A DNA stretch of 64,000 nt from Rhizobium sp. C4 (GCF_021026315.1 NZ_JAJNCX010000003.1:372001-436000), one strand, 5' to 3'; counted from the first letter of the stretch, positions 46,716 through 55,794 are shown. The notes: generated by a model not told the origin, from the letters alone. Made by a program: numbers and translations.

Positions 46716-46994
46716 ATGGATATTCGCGAAGAAAAATCGGGCTCGGGCGGCCGCTATGTTGCGACCGTTGAGGGCCATGAGGCGGAAATGACCTATTCGC
46801 GAGCCTCGCCGCGGCTGATCATCATCGACCACACCGGCGTTCCGGATGCACTGCGCGGCAAAGGGGCGGGCCAGGCGCTTGCAGCCCATGCGGTTGAGGA
46901 AGCGCGGGCAGGCGGCTGGAAGATCATCCCGCTCTGCCCCTTCTTCAAGGCCCAGACGCTGCGCCATCCCGAATGGGCGGATGTCATCAAGTAA
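46716..46994 (+). CDS. small GNAT family N-acetyltransferase
   Basis: About 92 residues, the short YjdJ-type GNAT fold. Core SGGRYVATVEGHEAEMTYS, then IIDHTGVPDALRGKGAGQALA with the acetyl-CoA pyrophosphate loop (RGKGAGQAL), and a C-terminal IIPLCPFFKAQTLRHPEWADV. Substrate unknown. The ATG at 46716 is nine bases after AAAGG and is preferred to the ATG at 46707, which touches it. Confidence 0.85.
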   Translation: MDIREEKSGSGGRYVATVEGHEAEMTYSRASPRLIIIDHTGVPDALRGKGAGQALAAHAVEEARAGGWKIIPLCPFFKAQTLRHPEWADVIK

Positions 46995-47203
46995 CCGCTT
47001 TCCGCAGGCAGTGTTCGGCTCCAAGGTCGGAAGACTTGGCGAGACCGGGAAGGGTCCATGGCCAGAAGAACTATTTCGGTTGGGCAGCGCCCATCACGCA
47101 GCTTTTCAACTGGACGAACGGCTGCATTGCAGTGAGAAATGAAGACATGGATGCGATTTGGGACTCGGTTCCGAATGGCACACCGATAGAGATCAGGCCG
47201 TGA
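46995..47203 (+). pseudogene. remnant of an L,D-transpeptidase (YkuD) gene
   Basis: From 47057 the frame reads HGQKNYFGWAAPITQLFNWT and then NGCIAVRNEDMDAIWDSVP and GTPIEIRP before a TGA at 47201-47203. This is the C-terminal part of the YkuD fold with the HG and the catalytic Cys motif (NGCIAV). The upstream half of the domain is gone; a short related-looking stretch lies in another frame (about 47010-47056). The stop overlaps the GTG of the DUF983 gene. Confidence 0.6.
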
Positions 47204-47601
47204 CAGAACCTCATGAACCGCCGCGCGACAGCGCCCAATATCCGCCCGTCAGCCCCATTTCCGCGGGCCTCCGCTGCCGTTGCCCGCGTTGCGGCGAGGG
47301 CGCGCTGTTCGAGGGCTTCAGCAAGGTCAAGCCGGCCTGCTCCAATTGCGGCCTCGACTATGGCTTCATCGACGCCGGCGACGGGCCGGTGGTCTTCGTG
47401 CTGCTCATCATCGGCTTCATCTTTGTCGGCCTTGCCTTCTGGATGCAGGTCACCTACGAACCGCCCATGTGGCTGCAATTCGTGCTCTGGATACCGCTGA
47501 TGATCATCTCTGCGCTCGCCCTCATGCGTTCGCTCAAGGGTGTGCTGATCAATCTCCAATATGCCAACAATGCCAGACCGGGCGAGATCGACCGTGGCTG
47601 A
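47200..47601 (+). CDS. DUF983 domain-containing membrane protein
   Basis: About 133 residues. An N-terminal zinc-ribbon-like part with two cysteine pairs (RCRCPRCGEGALF and PACSNCGLDYGF) is followed by two membrane helices (VVFVLLIIGFIFVGLAFWM; WLQFVLWIPLMIISALALM). DUF983 proteins lie next to oxidase genes in many Alphaproteobacteria and may aid oxidase biogenesis; this is inference. GTG at 47200 is preferred. It overlaps SURF1 by eight bases. Confidence 0.85.
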   Translation: MTEPHEPPRDSAQYPPVSPISAGLRCRCPRCGEGALFEGFSKVKPACSNCGLDYGFIDAGDGPVVFVLLIIGFIFVGLAFWMQVTYEPPMWLQFVLWIPLMIISALALMRSLKGVLINLQYANNARPGEIDRG

Positions 47602-48370
47602 CAATATTGCAGATGGCCGGCGTGCCGCGCGTCCCTTCTGGCGATGGGTTCGCCGCATCGCGACGCTCGTTCTCCTGGCGATCAGCTTCACCGTTCTTGT
47701 CGCGCTCGGCACCTGGCAGGTCCATCGCCTCCAGTGGAAGGAAGAGCTGCTGTCCGACATTGCCGAGCGGCGCGCCATGCCGGCGGTCGGCGTCGACAAG
47801 ATCGGCGCGGTGCTGGCTTCCGGCGACGACGTCGACTATCGGCCGGTCAATGCCACCGGCACGTTCGATCATGCGCATGAGCAGCATTTCTTTGCCACGC
47901 ATGATGGCGAACCCGGCTACTATGTCTACACGCCGCTGAAGCTCGGTGGCGGCGAGTTCATCTTCGTCAATCGCGGCTTCGTGCCCTATGACAAGAAGGA
48001 GCCGGCGACGCGCATGGCAGGGCAGGTTGCGGGCGAGGTGACGATCACCGGGCTTGCCCGCTCGCGCCTCGACGCCAAGCCCTCGATGATGGTGCCGGAA
48101 AACGATCTGGCCAAGGACATCTTCTACTGGAAGGATCTTGACGGCATGACGGCCCATGCAGGGCTTTCCAAGGGCCGCGTCCTGCAGTTCTTCATCGACG
48201 CCAACGATGCGCCCAATCCCGGCGGCCTGCCGATTGGTGGCGTCACGCAGTTCGACTTTCCCAATAATCATTTACAATATGCCGTGACATGGTATGGCCT
48301 TGCCCTAACATTGGCTGTCGTCGTCGCGATCTACTGGTTCCGCGGACGCAGAACGGGGAGTGAGAAATGA
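47594..48370 (+). CDS. SURF1 family cytochrome oxidase assembly protein
   Basis: Helps deliver haem A to subunit I. About 258 residues with one membrane helix at each end (RIATLVLLAISFTVLVALGTWQ; AVTWYGLALTLAVVVAIYWF) and a periplasmic domain between. The start motif ALGTWQVHRLQWKEELL, then RPVNATGTFDHAHE, VNRGFVPYDKK and the C-terminal NNHLQYAVTWYGLAL are family hallmarks. GTG at 47594 is chosen; ATG codons at 47561 and 47570 are possible. Downstream DUF1304 overlaps by four bases. Confidence 0.92.
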   Translation: MADNIADGRRAARPFWRWVRRIATLVLLAISFTVLVALGTWQVHRLQWKEELLSDIAERRAMPAVGVDKIGAVLASGDDVDYRPVNATGTFDHAHEQHFFATHDGEPGYYVYTPLKLGGGEFIFVNRGFVPYDKKEPATRMAGQVAGEVTITGLARSRLDAKPSMMVPENDLAKDIFYWKDLDGMTAHAGLSKGRVLQFFIDANDAPNPGGLPIGGVTQFDFPNNHLQYAVTWYGLALTLAVVVAIYWFRGRRTGSEK

Positions 48371-48741
48371 CCATTGCCGCCGCCGTGCTGACAGCACTCG
48401 TTGCCCTCGAGCATGTCTACATTCTGTATCTGGAAATGTTCCTCTGGACGAAGCCGGCAGGTCTGCGCACCTTCGGCATGAGCCAGGAAAAGGCCGAGGA
48501 AACCAAGGTTCTGGGTGCAAATCAGGGCCTCTATAACGGCTTTCTCGCCGCCGGCCTCTTCTGGAGCCTCGTCCACCCCTCGGCCATGTTTGCCTATGAG
48601 CTGAAGGTCTTCTTCCTCGCCTGCGTCATCGTGGCCGCCCTTTACGGCGCATGGTCGGCAAGCCGGAAGATCCTGTTCACGCAAGGCCTGCCGGCCATCA
48701 TTGCGATGATCGCCGTGCTCGTCGCCGGCGTGCATGCCTGA
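48367..48741 (+). CDS. DUF1304 domain-containing membrane protein
   Basis: 124 residues, four membrane helices ([65 protein letters not shown]). The block [23 protein letters not shown] is partly conserved in DUF1304; the His and Glu of the first helix ([11 protein letters not shown]) are typical. Function unknown. Its ATG overlaps the SURF1 stop by four bases (ATGA) and its stop lies seven bases before ispH. Confidence 0.85.
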   Translation: MTIAAAVLTALVALEHVYILYLEMFLWTKPAGLRTFGMSQEKAEETKVLGANQGLYNGFLAAGLFWSLVHPSAMFAYELKVFFLACVIVAALYGAWSASRKILFTQGLPAIIAMIAVLVAGVHA

Positions 48742-48748
48742 GGTTACC

Positions 48749-49738
48749 ATGAAGCGGCAGCTGACCATCCGTCTTTGCGAACCTCGGGGCTTCTGCGCGG
48801 GCGTCGATCGCGCCATCCAGATCGTCGTTCTGGCCCTGAAGCGCTTCGGCGCGCCGGTCTATGTCCGTCATGAGATCGTGCATAACCGCTTCGTCGTCGA
48901 AGGGCTGGAAGCCAAGGGCGCGGTCTTTGTCGAAGAACTCGACGAGATCCCGGCCGAGCATCGCATGCAGCCGGTCGTCTTCTCGGCACATGGCGTGCCG
49001 AAATCGGTGCCGGCGGATGCGGAAGCCCGCAACCTCTTCTATCTCGACGCGACCTGCCCGCTCGTCTCCAAGGTCCACAAGCAGGCCATGCGCCATCAGC
49101 GCCTCGGCCGCCATGTGGTCCTGATCGGCCATGCCGGCCATCCGGAAGTCATCGGCACGATGGGTCAGCTTGAGCCCGGTGCCGTCTCTCTGATCGAGAC
49201 CGTCGAGGATGCCGACCGCTACGAACCGGTCGATGCCGACAATCTCGGCTACGTGACCCAGACGACGCTCTCCGTCGACGATACCGCAGGCGTGATTGCC
49301 CGCCTGCAGGAACGCTTCCCGAATCTGTCGGCGCCCGCCGCCGACAGCATCTGCTATGCCACCACCAATCGGCAGGAGGCCGTCAAGCATTCCGCCCCCG
49401 GCTGCGATCTCTTCCTGATCGTCGGTGCGCCCAACTCGTCCAATTCCAAACGGCTTGTCGAAGTCGCCGAAAAGGCGGGCGCGAAGAAATCGCTTCTCGT
49501 CCAGCGCGCCTCGGAAATCGACTGGGACAATCTTGGCGATATCTCGGTTGTTGGCCTCTCTGCCGGCGCCTCGGCTCCGGAAGTCATCGTCAACGAGATC
49601 ATCGCCGCCTTCAAGGCGCGCTTCGATGCAACCGTCGATCTGGCGGTGACGGCGGAAGAGAACGAGCATTTCCTCGTCAACCGCGAGCTCCGGGACGTCG
49701 AACTGACCTCCGCAGACATGGCATTCGTCAACGGTTGA
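48749..49738 (+). CDS. ispH: 4-hydroxy-3-methylbut-2-enyl diphosphate reductase
   Basis: Fe-S enzyme that makes IPP and DMAPP, last step of the MEP pathway (dxs at 10.8 kb). About 329 residues. The three Fe-S cysteines sit in [26 protein letters not shown] and [25 protein letters not shown] and [16 protein letters not shown] are also conserved. The ATG at 48749 has TGAGG five bases upstream and is preferred to the ATG at 48734 that overlaps DUF1304. Confidence 0.96.
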   Translation: MKRQLTIRLCEPRGFCAGVDRAIQIVVLALKRFGAPVYVRHEIVHNRFVVEGLEAKGAVFVEELDEIPAEHRMQPVVFSAHGVPKSVPADAEARNLFYLDATCPLVSKVHKQAMRHQRLGRHVVLIGHAGHPEVIGTMGQLEPGAVSLIETVEDADRYEPVDADNLGYVTQTTLSVDDTAGVIARLQERFPNLSAPAADSICYATTNRQEAVKHSAPGCDLFLIVGAPNSSNSKRLVEVAEKAGAKKSLLVQRASEIDWDNLGDISVVGLSAGASAPEVIVNEIIAAFKARFDATVDLAVTAEENEHFLVNRELRDVELTSADMAFVNG

Positions 49739-49866
49739 AAGTGTGGACAAACGTCTCCGCGACACCGTCCCTGACTTTACGCAAAAATAAGCATGGTCCT
49801 TAATTTCTGTGAAATTTAGAAAGGCTATATATTGCCATAAAGCGGACATAATCTGTTCGGGACCGC

Positions 49867-51498
49867 ATGGATGGGGTATCGCGAATGAAACAGAAGAGCG
49901 GAACAAGAGTTTTTCTGGAGATTTTGGTCTGGACCCTGGTCTTCATGTTTGCGTCCGTGCTGGCCATCGCGCTGAACGTCCATCACTATGTTGACGCTTT
50001 CCTCGACACCTATCACGGCTATCATTTCGACGACCTTTTCATCCTGCTGAACATCGCCGGTCTGGTCGGGCTGATCTACTCTCTCGTCCGCGTCAAGGAT
50101 CTGACGCTGGAGAACCACCGCCGCCGAGAGGCCGAGCGCAATGTTGCCTGGCTTGCCACGCATGATGCCCTGACGGAGCTTCCCAATCGTCGCATGCTTG
50201 ACCAGGAGCTGGCCGCCGCTTCCCGGGAAGGACACCGCAGCGAAAGGACCGTCTTCTCCGTCGATCTCGATGGTTTCAAGCGTGTCAACGATCTCTTCGG
50301 TCATGCCGTGGGCAACGAAGTTCTCAAGACGGTCGCCGAGCGGCTGAAGGCGTCTTTTCCCGAGGATTGCATCTACCGGATCGGCGGCGATGAATTCGTC
50401 GTCATCACCCGCGGAGCGGACGCCGCCGCGGCAGCGTCCTCTGCGCAGCGGATCGTGCAGCAACTGACCGCACCCATTGATGCGGACGTGATGACGGTCG
50501 ATGTCGGCGCAAGCGTCGGCTATGCGTTCTCGCCAGGCGGCCCCGACTCGCTGAACACCGCGATCCTCCATTCAGACTACGCAATGTACACGGCGAAGTC
50601 TTCCGGGCGAAGCCGTGCCGTCGCCTTTGCGCCCGAGATGGAACATAACGTCTACAAGCGCGCGCGCCTCGAAGGTGCGCTCAAGCGCGCTGTTCGCGAA
50701 GGGACGATCATCCCCCATTTCCAGCCGCTGATCGACCTGAAGACCAACCGGGTCAACGGATTTGAAGCGCTGGCGCGGTGGGAACTGCAGCCGGGCGAAT
50801 TCGTCTCTCCCGGCGAGTTCATCCCTCTCGCCGAAGAGACGGGTCTGATCATGCCCCTCACCGAGCATCTGCTGCGGCTTTGCTGCATCGAGGCGCGGAA
50901 CTGGCCGCAGGATGTCGGGCTTGCCTTCAATCTCTCGCCTATGCTGCTGAGCGATGCGGTCATCGGTCTGCGGCTGATCAAGATCATGGCGGAAGAAGGC
51001 TTCGCGCCCACACGGCTCGAACTCGAAATCACCGAAAGCAGCGTGATGAAGGACTATCCCGCGGCGCAGAAGGTGCTGGGCGACCTGATGGACGCCGGCG
51101 CCCGCATCGCGCTGGATGATTTCGGCACCGGCTATTCAAGCCTGTCGCAGCTCTCCGGCTTCTCCTTCGACACGATCAAGATCGATCGCAGCTTCGTCAC
51201 CGCCATGAACAAGGGCGAGCGTCAGGACAAGGTCATCCGCGCCATTGTTGCGCTGGGCTCCGGCCTCGGGGTGAAGACGACGGCCGAGGGGATCGAGGAC
51301 GAGGCGCAGCTCGCCTATCTCAGGTCGCTGGGCTGCGATATCGGCCAGGGCTATCTTCTCGGCAGGCCCATGCCCGCAGAGGCGGCGCGCCGTTTCGTGC
51401 AGCAGCGGCTGGATCATCCGGTCGAACCGGAGGCCGATGTGGCCCTGACGCAAGCGGGTGCCGTTGCCGCGCTGCCCGGCAAGCTGCGCCGCGCCTGA
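49867..51498 (+). CDS. membrane GGDEF-EAL c-di-GMP protein
   Basis: 543 residues. Two membrane helices near the N-terminus (LEILVWTLVFMFASVLAIAL; LFILLNIAGLVGLIYSLV) with a short loop between them, a GGDEF domain near 95-260 with RIGGDEFVVI intact, and an EAL domain near 265-515 with FEALARWEL, EITESSVM and DDFGTGYSSLSQL. Both activities look possible. A 25-residue tail follows the EAL domain. Start is ATG at 49867 or 49885, the latter with GGGG eight bases upstream. Single gene between ispH and thrB. Confidence 0.92.
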   Translation: MDGVSRMKQKSGTRVFLEILVWTLVFMFASVLAIALNVHHYVDAFLDTYHGYHFDDLFILLNIAGLVGLIYSLVRVKDLTLENHRRREAERNVAWLATHDALTELPNRRMLDQELAAASREGHRSERTVFSVDLDGFKRVNDLFGHAVGNEVLKTVAERLKASFPEDCIYRIGGDEFVVITRGADAAAAASSAQRIVQQLTAPIDADVMTVDVGASVGYAFSPGGPDSLNTAILHSDYAMYTAKSSGRSRAVAFAPEMEHNVYKRARLEGALKRAVREGTIIPHFQPLIDLKTNRVNGFEALARWELQPGEFVSPGEFIPLAEETGLIMPLTEHLLRLCCIEARNWPQDVGLAFNLSPMLLSDAVIGLRLIKIMAEEGFAPTRLELEITESSVMKDYPAAQKVLGDLMDAGARIALDDFGTGYSSLSQLSGFSFDTIKIDRSFVTAMNKGERQDKVIRAIVALGSGLGVKTTAEGIEDEAQLAYLRSLGCDIGQGYLLGRPMPAEAARRFVQQRLDHPVEPEADVALTQAGAVAALPGKLRRA

Positions 51499-51609
51499 TC
51501 AGGGCGTGAAGGGAAGGGGTTCTGCCGCCCAACTTGGCGTCCAAGCCTGTTGCATTTATCGGCCGATTCGGGGCATGAGAGCGGGGACTGACTTGCGAAG
51601 GAACCCGCC

Positions 51610-52569
51610 TTGGCCGTTTACACCGACATCTCGGAAGATGAACTCTCCGCTTTCCTGAGCGACTATGACGCCGGCACTCTGCTGTCCTACAAGGGGATCG
51701 CGGAAGGCGTCGAGAACTCGAATTTCCTGCTCCACACGACACAGGGCTCCTTCATCCTGACGCTCTATGAAAAGCGCGTCGATCCCAATGATCTGCCCTT
51801 CTTCCTCGGCCTCATGCAGCATCTGGCGAAGCATGGGCTTTCCTGCCCGCTGCCGCTGATCCGCAAGGATGGCGGCATGCTGGGTCAGCTCGCGGGCCGG
51901 CCGGCTGCCATGGTGACCTTTCTCGAGGGCATGTGGCCGCGCAAGCCAACGGTTGCCCATTGCCGCGAGACCGGCAAGGCGATTGCCGCCATGCATCTGG
52001 CCGGCGAGGGTTTCGAGATCACCCGGCCCAATGCGCTTTCAGTCTCCGGCTGGCGGCCGCTCTGGGACAAGTCGGAGGCGCGAGTGCACGAGATCGATGC
52101 GACGCTGCGCGATGAAATCCCCGCCGAGCTTGCCTTCCTCGAAGCCAACTGGCCGAAAGACCTGCCGACGGGCGTAATCCATGCCGACGCCTTCCCGGAC
52201 AATGTCTTCTTCCTCGGCGAGGCCTTTTCCGGGCTGATCGACTTCTACTTCGCCTGCAACGATTTCCTCGTTTATGATGTGGCGATCTGCCTGAATGCCT
52301 GGTGTTTCGAGAAGGACGGCTCCTTCAACCTCACCAAGGGCATGGCGCTGCTGGAAGGCTATCAGGAGGTCCGCCCGCTCTCAGCCGAGGAGATCGCAGC
52401 CCTTCCGATCCTGGCGCGCGGCTCGGCACTGCGCTTCTTCCTGACCCGCCTGTTCGACTGGCTGGAAACGCCGCCCGGTGCGCTGGTGGTCAAGAAGGAC
52501 CCGCTCGAATATCTGCGCAAGCTGCGCTTCCACGCGCATGTCAAAAGCGCCGCCGACTATGGCCTGTAA
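51610..52569 (+). CDS. thrB: homoserine kinase (APH-fold, ThrB2 type)
   Basis: Phosphorylates homoserine in threonine biosynthesis. 319 residues with the aminoglycoside-phosphotransferase fold: [20 protein letters not shown] (nucleotide lid), the catalytic loop [15 protein letters not shown] and the DFG-like [11 protein letters not shown]. The start is TTG at 51610 with AAGGA seven bases upstream, giving the usual [12 protein letters not shown]-terminus. rnhA follows after 12 bp, likely one operon. Confidence 0.94.
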   Translation: MAVYTDISEDELSAFLSDYDAGTLLSYKGIAEGVENSNFLLHTTQGSFILTLYEKRVDPNDLPFFLGLMQHLAKHGLSCPLPLIRKDGGMLGQLAGRPAAMVTFLEGMWPRKPTVAHCRETGKAIAAMHLAGEGFEITRPNALSVSGWRPLWDKSEARVHEIDATLRDEIPAELAFLEANWPKDLPTGVIHADAFPDNVFFLGEAFSGLIDFYFACNDFLVYDVAICLNAWCFEKDGSFNLTKGMALLEGYQEVRPLSAEEIAALPILARGSALRFFLTRLFDWLETPPGALVVKKDPLEYLRKLRFHAHVKSAADYGL

Positions 52570-52581
52570 GAAAGCAATACA

Positions 52582-53022
52582 ATGAAGCATGTCGATATTT
52601 TCACCGATGGCGCCTGCTCGGGCAATCCCGGCCCCGGTGGCTGGGGCGCGATCCTGCGCTATGGCGACAAGGAAAAGGAAATGTCCGGTGGCGAGGCCGA
52701 GACGACCAACAACCGGATGGAACTGATGGCCGCCATCGAAGCGCTGAACGCCCTGAAGAGCCCCTGTGAGGTCGATCTCTACACCGACAGCGCCTATGTG
52801 AAGGACGGCATTTCCAAGTGGATTTTCGGCTGGAAGAAAAACGGCTGGAAGACCGCCGACAAGAAGCCGGTCAAGAACGCCGAACTCTGGCAGGCGCTGG
52901 AAGCCGCCCGCGATCGCCACAAGGTAACGCTCCACTGGGTGAAAGGCCATGCCGGCCACCCGGAGAACGAACGCGCCGATGAACTGGCGCGCATGGGCAT
53001 GGCGCCGTTCAAGACACGGTGA
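52582..53022 (+). CDS. rnhA: ribonuclease HI
   Basis: Removes RNA from RNA-DNA hybrids. 146 residues, normal size. The carboxylate set is visible: the first Asp in [19 protein letters not shown], Glu in [15 protein letters not shown], Asp in [14 protein letters not shown] and the last Asp in [20 protein letters not shown] carries the flexible His. ATG at 52582. Confidence 0.97.
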   Translation: MKHVDIFTDGACSGNPGPGGWGAILRYGDKEKEMSGGEAETTNNRMELMAAIEALNALKSPCEVDLYTDSAYVKDGISKWIFGWKKNGWKTADKKPVKNAELWQALEAARDRHKVTLHWVKGHAGHPENERADELARMGMAPFKTR

Positions 53023-53028
53023 GGGGGC

Positions 53029-53379
53029 TTATCGCTGGATCGTGGCGATTGCGATTTTCAGTTTCGGCAGGTCATTGGTGACGGTCCGCCAAACCATCGC
53101 GATATCGACGCTGAAATAGCCATGCGCCAGCGCGTTCCGCATCTGGTAGGCTGAAGAGAGTTCGATGTCTGGATGGTCCTGCTCGAAGCGCGGCTCGATC
53201 TTCAGGATGTTCCGGCTCGCTTCTCCGATAATCTCCAGATTTCTGATGTCCGCATCCTGGACCAGCCTGTTCGAAACGAACTCGTCCAGCGTCACGCCAT
53301 GGATATAGGCTTCGATACGTCCGATAGCCTCATGAATATGGCCGAGATAGGAAGAAATTCTCGCAGGCTTTGCGCTCAT
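53029..53379 (-). CDS. hepT: HepT-like ribonuclease toxin
   Basis: 116 residues, all-helical HEPN fold (formerly DUF86). The R-x4-H-x-Y motif is present as RNALAHGY near residue 81-88; the Tyr is the known target of AMPylation by MntA. Toxin of a type VII system where the nucleotidyltransferase antitoxin modifies the HEPN RNase. Its ATG at 53379 overlaps the antitoxin stop by four bases, so the antitoxin is made first. Confidence 0.9.
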   Translation of the reverse strand: MSAKPARISSYLGHIHEAIGRIEAYIHGVTLDEFVSNRLVQDADIRNLEIIGEASRNILKIEPRFEQDHPDIELSSAYQMRNALAHGYFSVDIAMVWRTVTNDLPKLKIAIATIQR

Positions 53380-53666
53380 ACCGCCAGCGCTTCGGCAAGG
53401 ACCCTGTCTCGAAACGACTGCGGCAGGGCAAGCGGGGTGACGACATCCACCTCTACGCCCAGCAGTGTGCCGAGTTCGTGCCGGATCGCACCGATGTCGA
53501 AAAGCGTCATCTCGTCCGAGGGATCCACGATGATATCGAGATCGCTGTCATCGCCATCGAGACCCGTGAGAGCCGAGCCGAAGATCCGCGCGTTGGAGGC
53601 CCGATGCGCCGCAACAATCCGGCGGATCGCCTCACGATGTCGTTCCAATGCGACAGACGGTTTCAT
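53376..53666 (-). CDS. mntA: MntA-like nucleotidyltransferase antitoxin
   Basis: 96 residues. The minimal nucleotidyltransferase motif GS-x10-D-x-D is exact: GSALTGLDGDDSDLD near residues 29-43, followed by a third Asp in VEVDVVTP. Such proteins AMPylate the HepT Tyr and neutralise the RNase. Start ATG at 53666 is chosen because the fold begins there; an upstream frame to 53723 is possible. Pair with hepT forms a small accessory module between rnhA and an isomerase gene. Confidence 0.88.
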   Translation of the reverse strand: MKPSVALERHREAIRRIVAAHRASNARIFGSALTGLDGDDSDLDIIVDPSDEMTLFDIGAIRHELGTLLGVEVDVVTPLALPQSFRDRVLAEALAV

Positions 53667-53756
53667 CTCGCGGTTCCGTTCGGCAATTGCCAGCCCAATC
53701 CTCACACAGAGAAGATGGGGCAATTGGGCGGAAAACTCAACACTTATGGCTTGGCG

Positions 53757-54347
53757 CTACCCCTTCAGCGCCCGCTCCACAAACATCAGCCGGTCCTGAC
53801 CCCAGAACATATCCTTGCCGACAAAGAAGGTCGGTGCGCCGAAGACGCCGCGTTGAACGGCCTCGTCGGTGTCGGTCCGCAGCTTGTCTTTCACCGCATC
53901 CGTGCCGATCTCCGCCATCAGCGCCTGCGGGTCGATGCCGGCGCGGGCGAGCACCTTGCCGATCTCCTGCACGTCGCCGAGATTGACCGGCTGTTCGAAC
54001 ATGGCCGGATAGATCGCGTCGAGATAGGCTTCGAGCTGCTTCGGTCCGCGCAGCAGCATGGCGGTCGCGCCGCGCATCAGCGGTAGCGTGTTGATCGGGA
54101 AATGCGGGTTCATCTGGAAGGGGATGCGGTAATAATCGGCCCATCGATAGAGGTCGATGCTCGAATAGTCCCATTTCGCCGGAACCGTCGCCGGGCTCGA
54201 ATTGCCCGTTGCCTTGAAGATGCCGCCGATCAGGATGGGTCGCCAGACGATCTCCGCACCGTTGCGTGCGGCGATCTCGGGCAGGGCGCGCCAGGCGATA
54301 TGGCTGAAGGGGCTGCCGACATCGAAGAAGAATTCGACCTGTTTCAT
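53757..54347 (-). CDS. 2-hydroxychromene-2-carboxylate isomerase family protein (DsbA/GST-kappa fold)
   Basis: 196 residues with the DsbA-like thioredoxin fold. N-terminal FFFDVGSPFSHIAWRALPEI has Ser in place of the active Cys, as in HCCA isomerases and GST kappa that use glutathione. VFGAPTFFVGKDMFWGQDRL is the C-terminal cis-Pro block. True substrate is uncertain without naphthalene-type genes. ATG at 54347 has AAGGA seven bases upstream. Follows the SDR gene on the same strand with 25 bp gap. Confidence 0.9.
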   Translation of the reverse strand: MKQVEFFFDVGSPFSHIAWRALPEIAARNGAEIVWRPILIGGIFKATGNSSPATVPAKWDYSSIDLYRWADYYRIPFQMNPHFPINTLPLMRGATAMLLRGPKQLEAYLDAIYPAMFEQPVNLGDVQEIGKVLARAGIDPQALMAEIGTDAVKDKLRTDTDEAVQRGVFGAPTFFVGKDMFWGQDRLMFVERALKG

Positions 54348-54372
54348 GGGGTTGTCCTTGCGTGTGTAAAGT

Positions 54373-55110
54373 TTACCAGCGTTCCGACCAGGGGCGCAGA
54401 TCAAGCTCATGCGTCCAGGCGTCGCGCGGCTGGCTATGCAGATGCCAGTAGTTTTCGGCGATGTGATCGGGGTTGAGAATGCCGTCCTGATCCTTCAGCG
54501 CATAGCGCTCGGGGAAGGTCTCGCGGATGAAATCGGTGTCGATGGCGCCATCAATGACGACATGGGCGACATGGATGTTCTTCGGCTGCAGCTCGCGCGC
54601 CATGCTCTGCGCCAGCGCTCTCAGCGCATGTTTTGCGCCAGAAAAGGCCACGAAATTGGCCGAACCGCGCAGCGAGGCCGTCGCGCCGGTAAAGATGATC
54701 GTGCCGCGCTCGCGCTCCACCATGCGCTTGGCCACCTCGCGCCCGGTGAGGAAGGCGCTGAAACAGGCCATTTCCCAGATCTTGAAATATTTCCGCGCCG
54801 TTTCTTCCAGAATGCTGGAGGGGACATTCGCGCCGATGTTGAAGACCATGACCTCGATCGGCCCAACCTCGCGCTCGATGCGCTCCACCAGCGCCACGAC
54901 GTCCTCCTCCTTGCGGGCATCTGCTGCAAAGCCGTGCGCTTCGCTGCCTTCCGCACGGATCGCCTCCACCAGCCCTGCAAGCTTGTCGGCAGAACGCCGG
55001 GTCACGCAAGCTGCATAGCCGCCACGCGCAAAGCGCCGGGCAATGGCCGCGCCCGTCGCATCGCCTGCGCCGATGATCAGTGCTGCCTTCCGGCCGGTCT
55101 GGTCTGTCAT
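54373..55110 (-). CDS. SDR family oxidoreductase lacking the catalytic Tyr
   Basis: 245 residues, Rossmann fold with GAGDATGAAIARRFARGG as dinucleotide loop and FNIGANVPSSILE in place of NNAG. At the active site the usual YxxxK is FSGAK (NFVAFSGAKHALRALAQ), so the general base Tyr is a Phe while Lys is kept. Related SDRs with this change are known in proteobacteria and their reaction is unclear. Start ATG at 55110. Divergent from the TetR gene; isomerase gene downstream, so the two enzymes are probably co-regulated. Confidence 0.88.
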   Translation of the reverse strand: MTDQTGRKAALIIGAGDATGAAIARRFARGGYAACVTRRSADKLAGLVEAIRAEGSEAHGFAADARKEEDVVALVERIEREVGPIEVMVFNIGANVPSSILEETARKYFKIWEMACFSAFLTGREVAKRMVERERGTIIFTGATASLRGSANFVAFSGAKHALRALAQSMARELQPKNIHVAHVVIDGAIDTDFIRETFPERYALKDQDGILNPDHIAENYWHLHSQPRDAWTHELDLRPWSERW

Positions 55111-55123
55111 CGGTTCCTCCCTG

Positions 55124-55152
55124 ATAACGACCGTTACTATAACGAACGTTAT
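55124..55152. promoter_or_regulatory. tandem TetR-type operator
   Basis: Two 14-base palindromes side by side: ATAACG-AC-CGTTAC (55124-55137) and ATAACG-AA-CGTTAT (55139-55152). The second is a perfect dyad. They lie between the divergent SDR and tetR starts and would let one repressor control both. Confidence 0.65.
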
Positions 55153-55197
55153 GTGATAGAATTGGTGAGTGTCAAGGACGATGGAGGCGAGGCGCGC

Positions 55198-55746
55198 ATG
55201 CGCTACCAGGATGGCTACAAGGATCAGAAGCGGCGCGACTTGCTGAAGGCAGCCGGTGCTGCTGCGAAGAAGAAGGGCTTTGCCGCCACAGGCGTCGACG
55301 CGCTGGCAGAAGCCGCCGGCGTCACGTCAGGCGCCGTCTATGCCCATTTCGGCTCCAAGGCGGGGCTGCTGGATGCCGTGATCGTCAACGAGATGGAGCG
55401 CAGCCGTGCCCGCTGGGGCAAGAACCCTGACCGTCCGGCCGATGTCTGGCTGACAGATGAACTGGCGCGCTATCTCAGCCGCGCGCATATTGACAACCCC
55501 GAAAGCGGGTGCCTCATGCCGACGCTTGCGGCCGATGTCGCGCGCGCGCCGGGAGCGACGCGGCGGGTCTTCGAGGAGCAATTGAAGCAGGTGCAGGCGG
55601 AGATCGCCGAGCGGCTGGGAGACGGTGAGAAGGCCTGGCAGTTCCTGTCCCAGATCGTCGGGGCCATGGTGCTCGCGCGCGCCGTGATGAGCGCCGACAT
55701 GCAGGAAGAGATCCTGGCCGTCAGCCGAAAGGTGATGACAGGCTGA
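55198..55746 (+). CDS. TetR family transcriptional regulator
   Basis: 182 residues. N-terminal helix-turn-helix with GFAATGVDALAEAAGVTSGA and VYAHFGSKAGLLDAVI, then a ligand-binding domain with CLMPTLAADVARAP and FLSQIVGAMVLARAV. It probably represses itself and the divergent SDR/isomerase genes through the tandem palindromes. ATG at 55198 has GGAGG eleven bases upstream; a longer open frame upstream runs antisense to the SDR gene and is not real. Confidence 0.92.
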   Translation: MRYQDGYKDQKRRDLLKAAGAAAKKKGFAATGVDALAEAAGVTSGAVYAHFGSKAGLLDAVIVNEMERSRARWGKNPDRPADVWLTDELARYLSRAHIDNPESGCLMPTLAADVARAPGATRRVFEEQLKQVQAEIAERLGDGEKAWQFLSQIVGAMVLARAVMSADMQEEILAVSRKVMTG

Positions 55747-55766
55747 AGGACAGCCACCCGAAGGGG

Positions 55767-55794
55767 TGCCCCTCCCGGGGGGCTGGGAGGGGCA
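55767..55794. terminator. GC-rich inverted repeat between tetR and aztC
   Basis: TGCCCCTCCC (55767-55776) and GGGAGGGGCA (55785-55794) with an eight-base loop, between convergent genes. No T-run follows, so it may be a bidirectional rho-independent-like stem or part of a dispersed repeat. Confidence 0.45.

Noticed and set aside
54409-55197. Long N-terminal extension of the TetR gene
   Set aside because: It runs antisense to the SDR gene, and TetR homology begins only at the ATG at 55198, which has a ribosome site.
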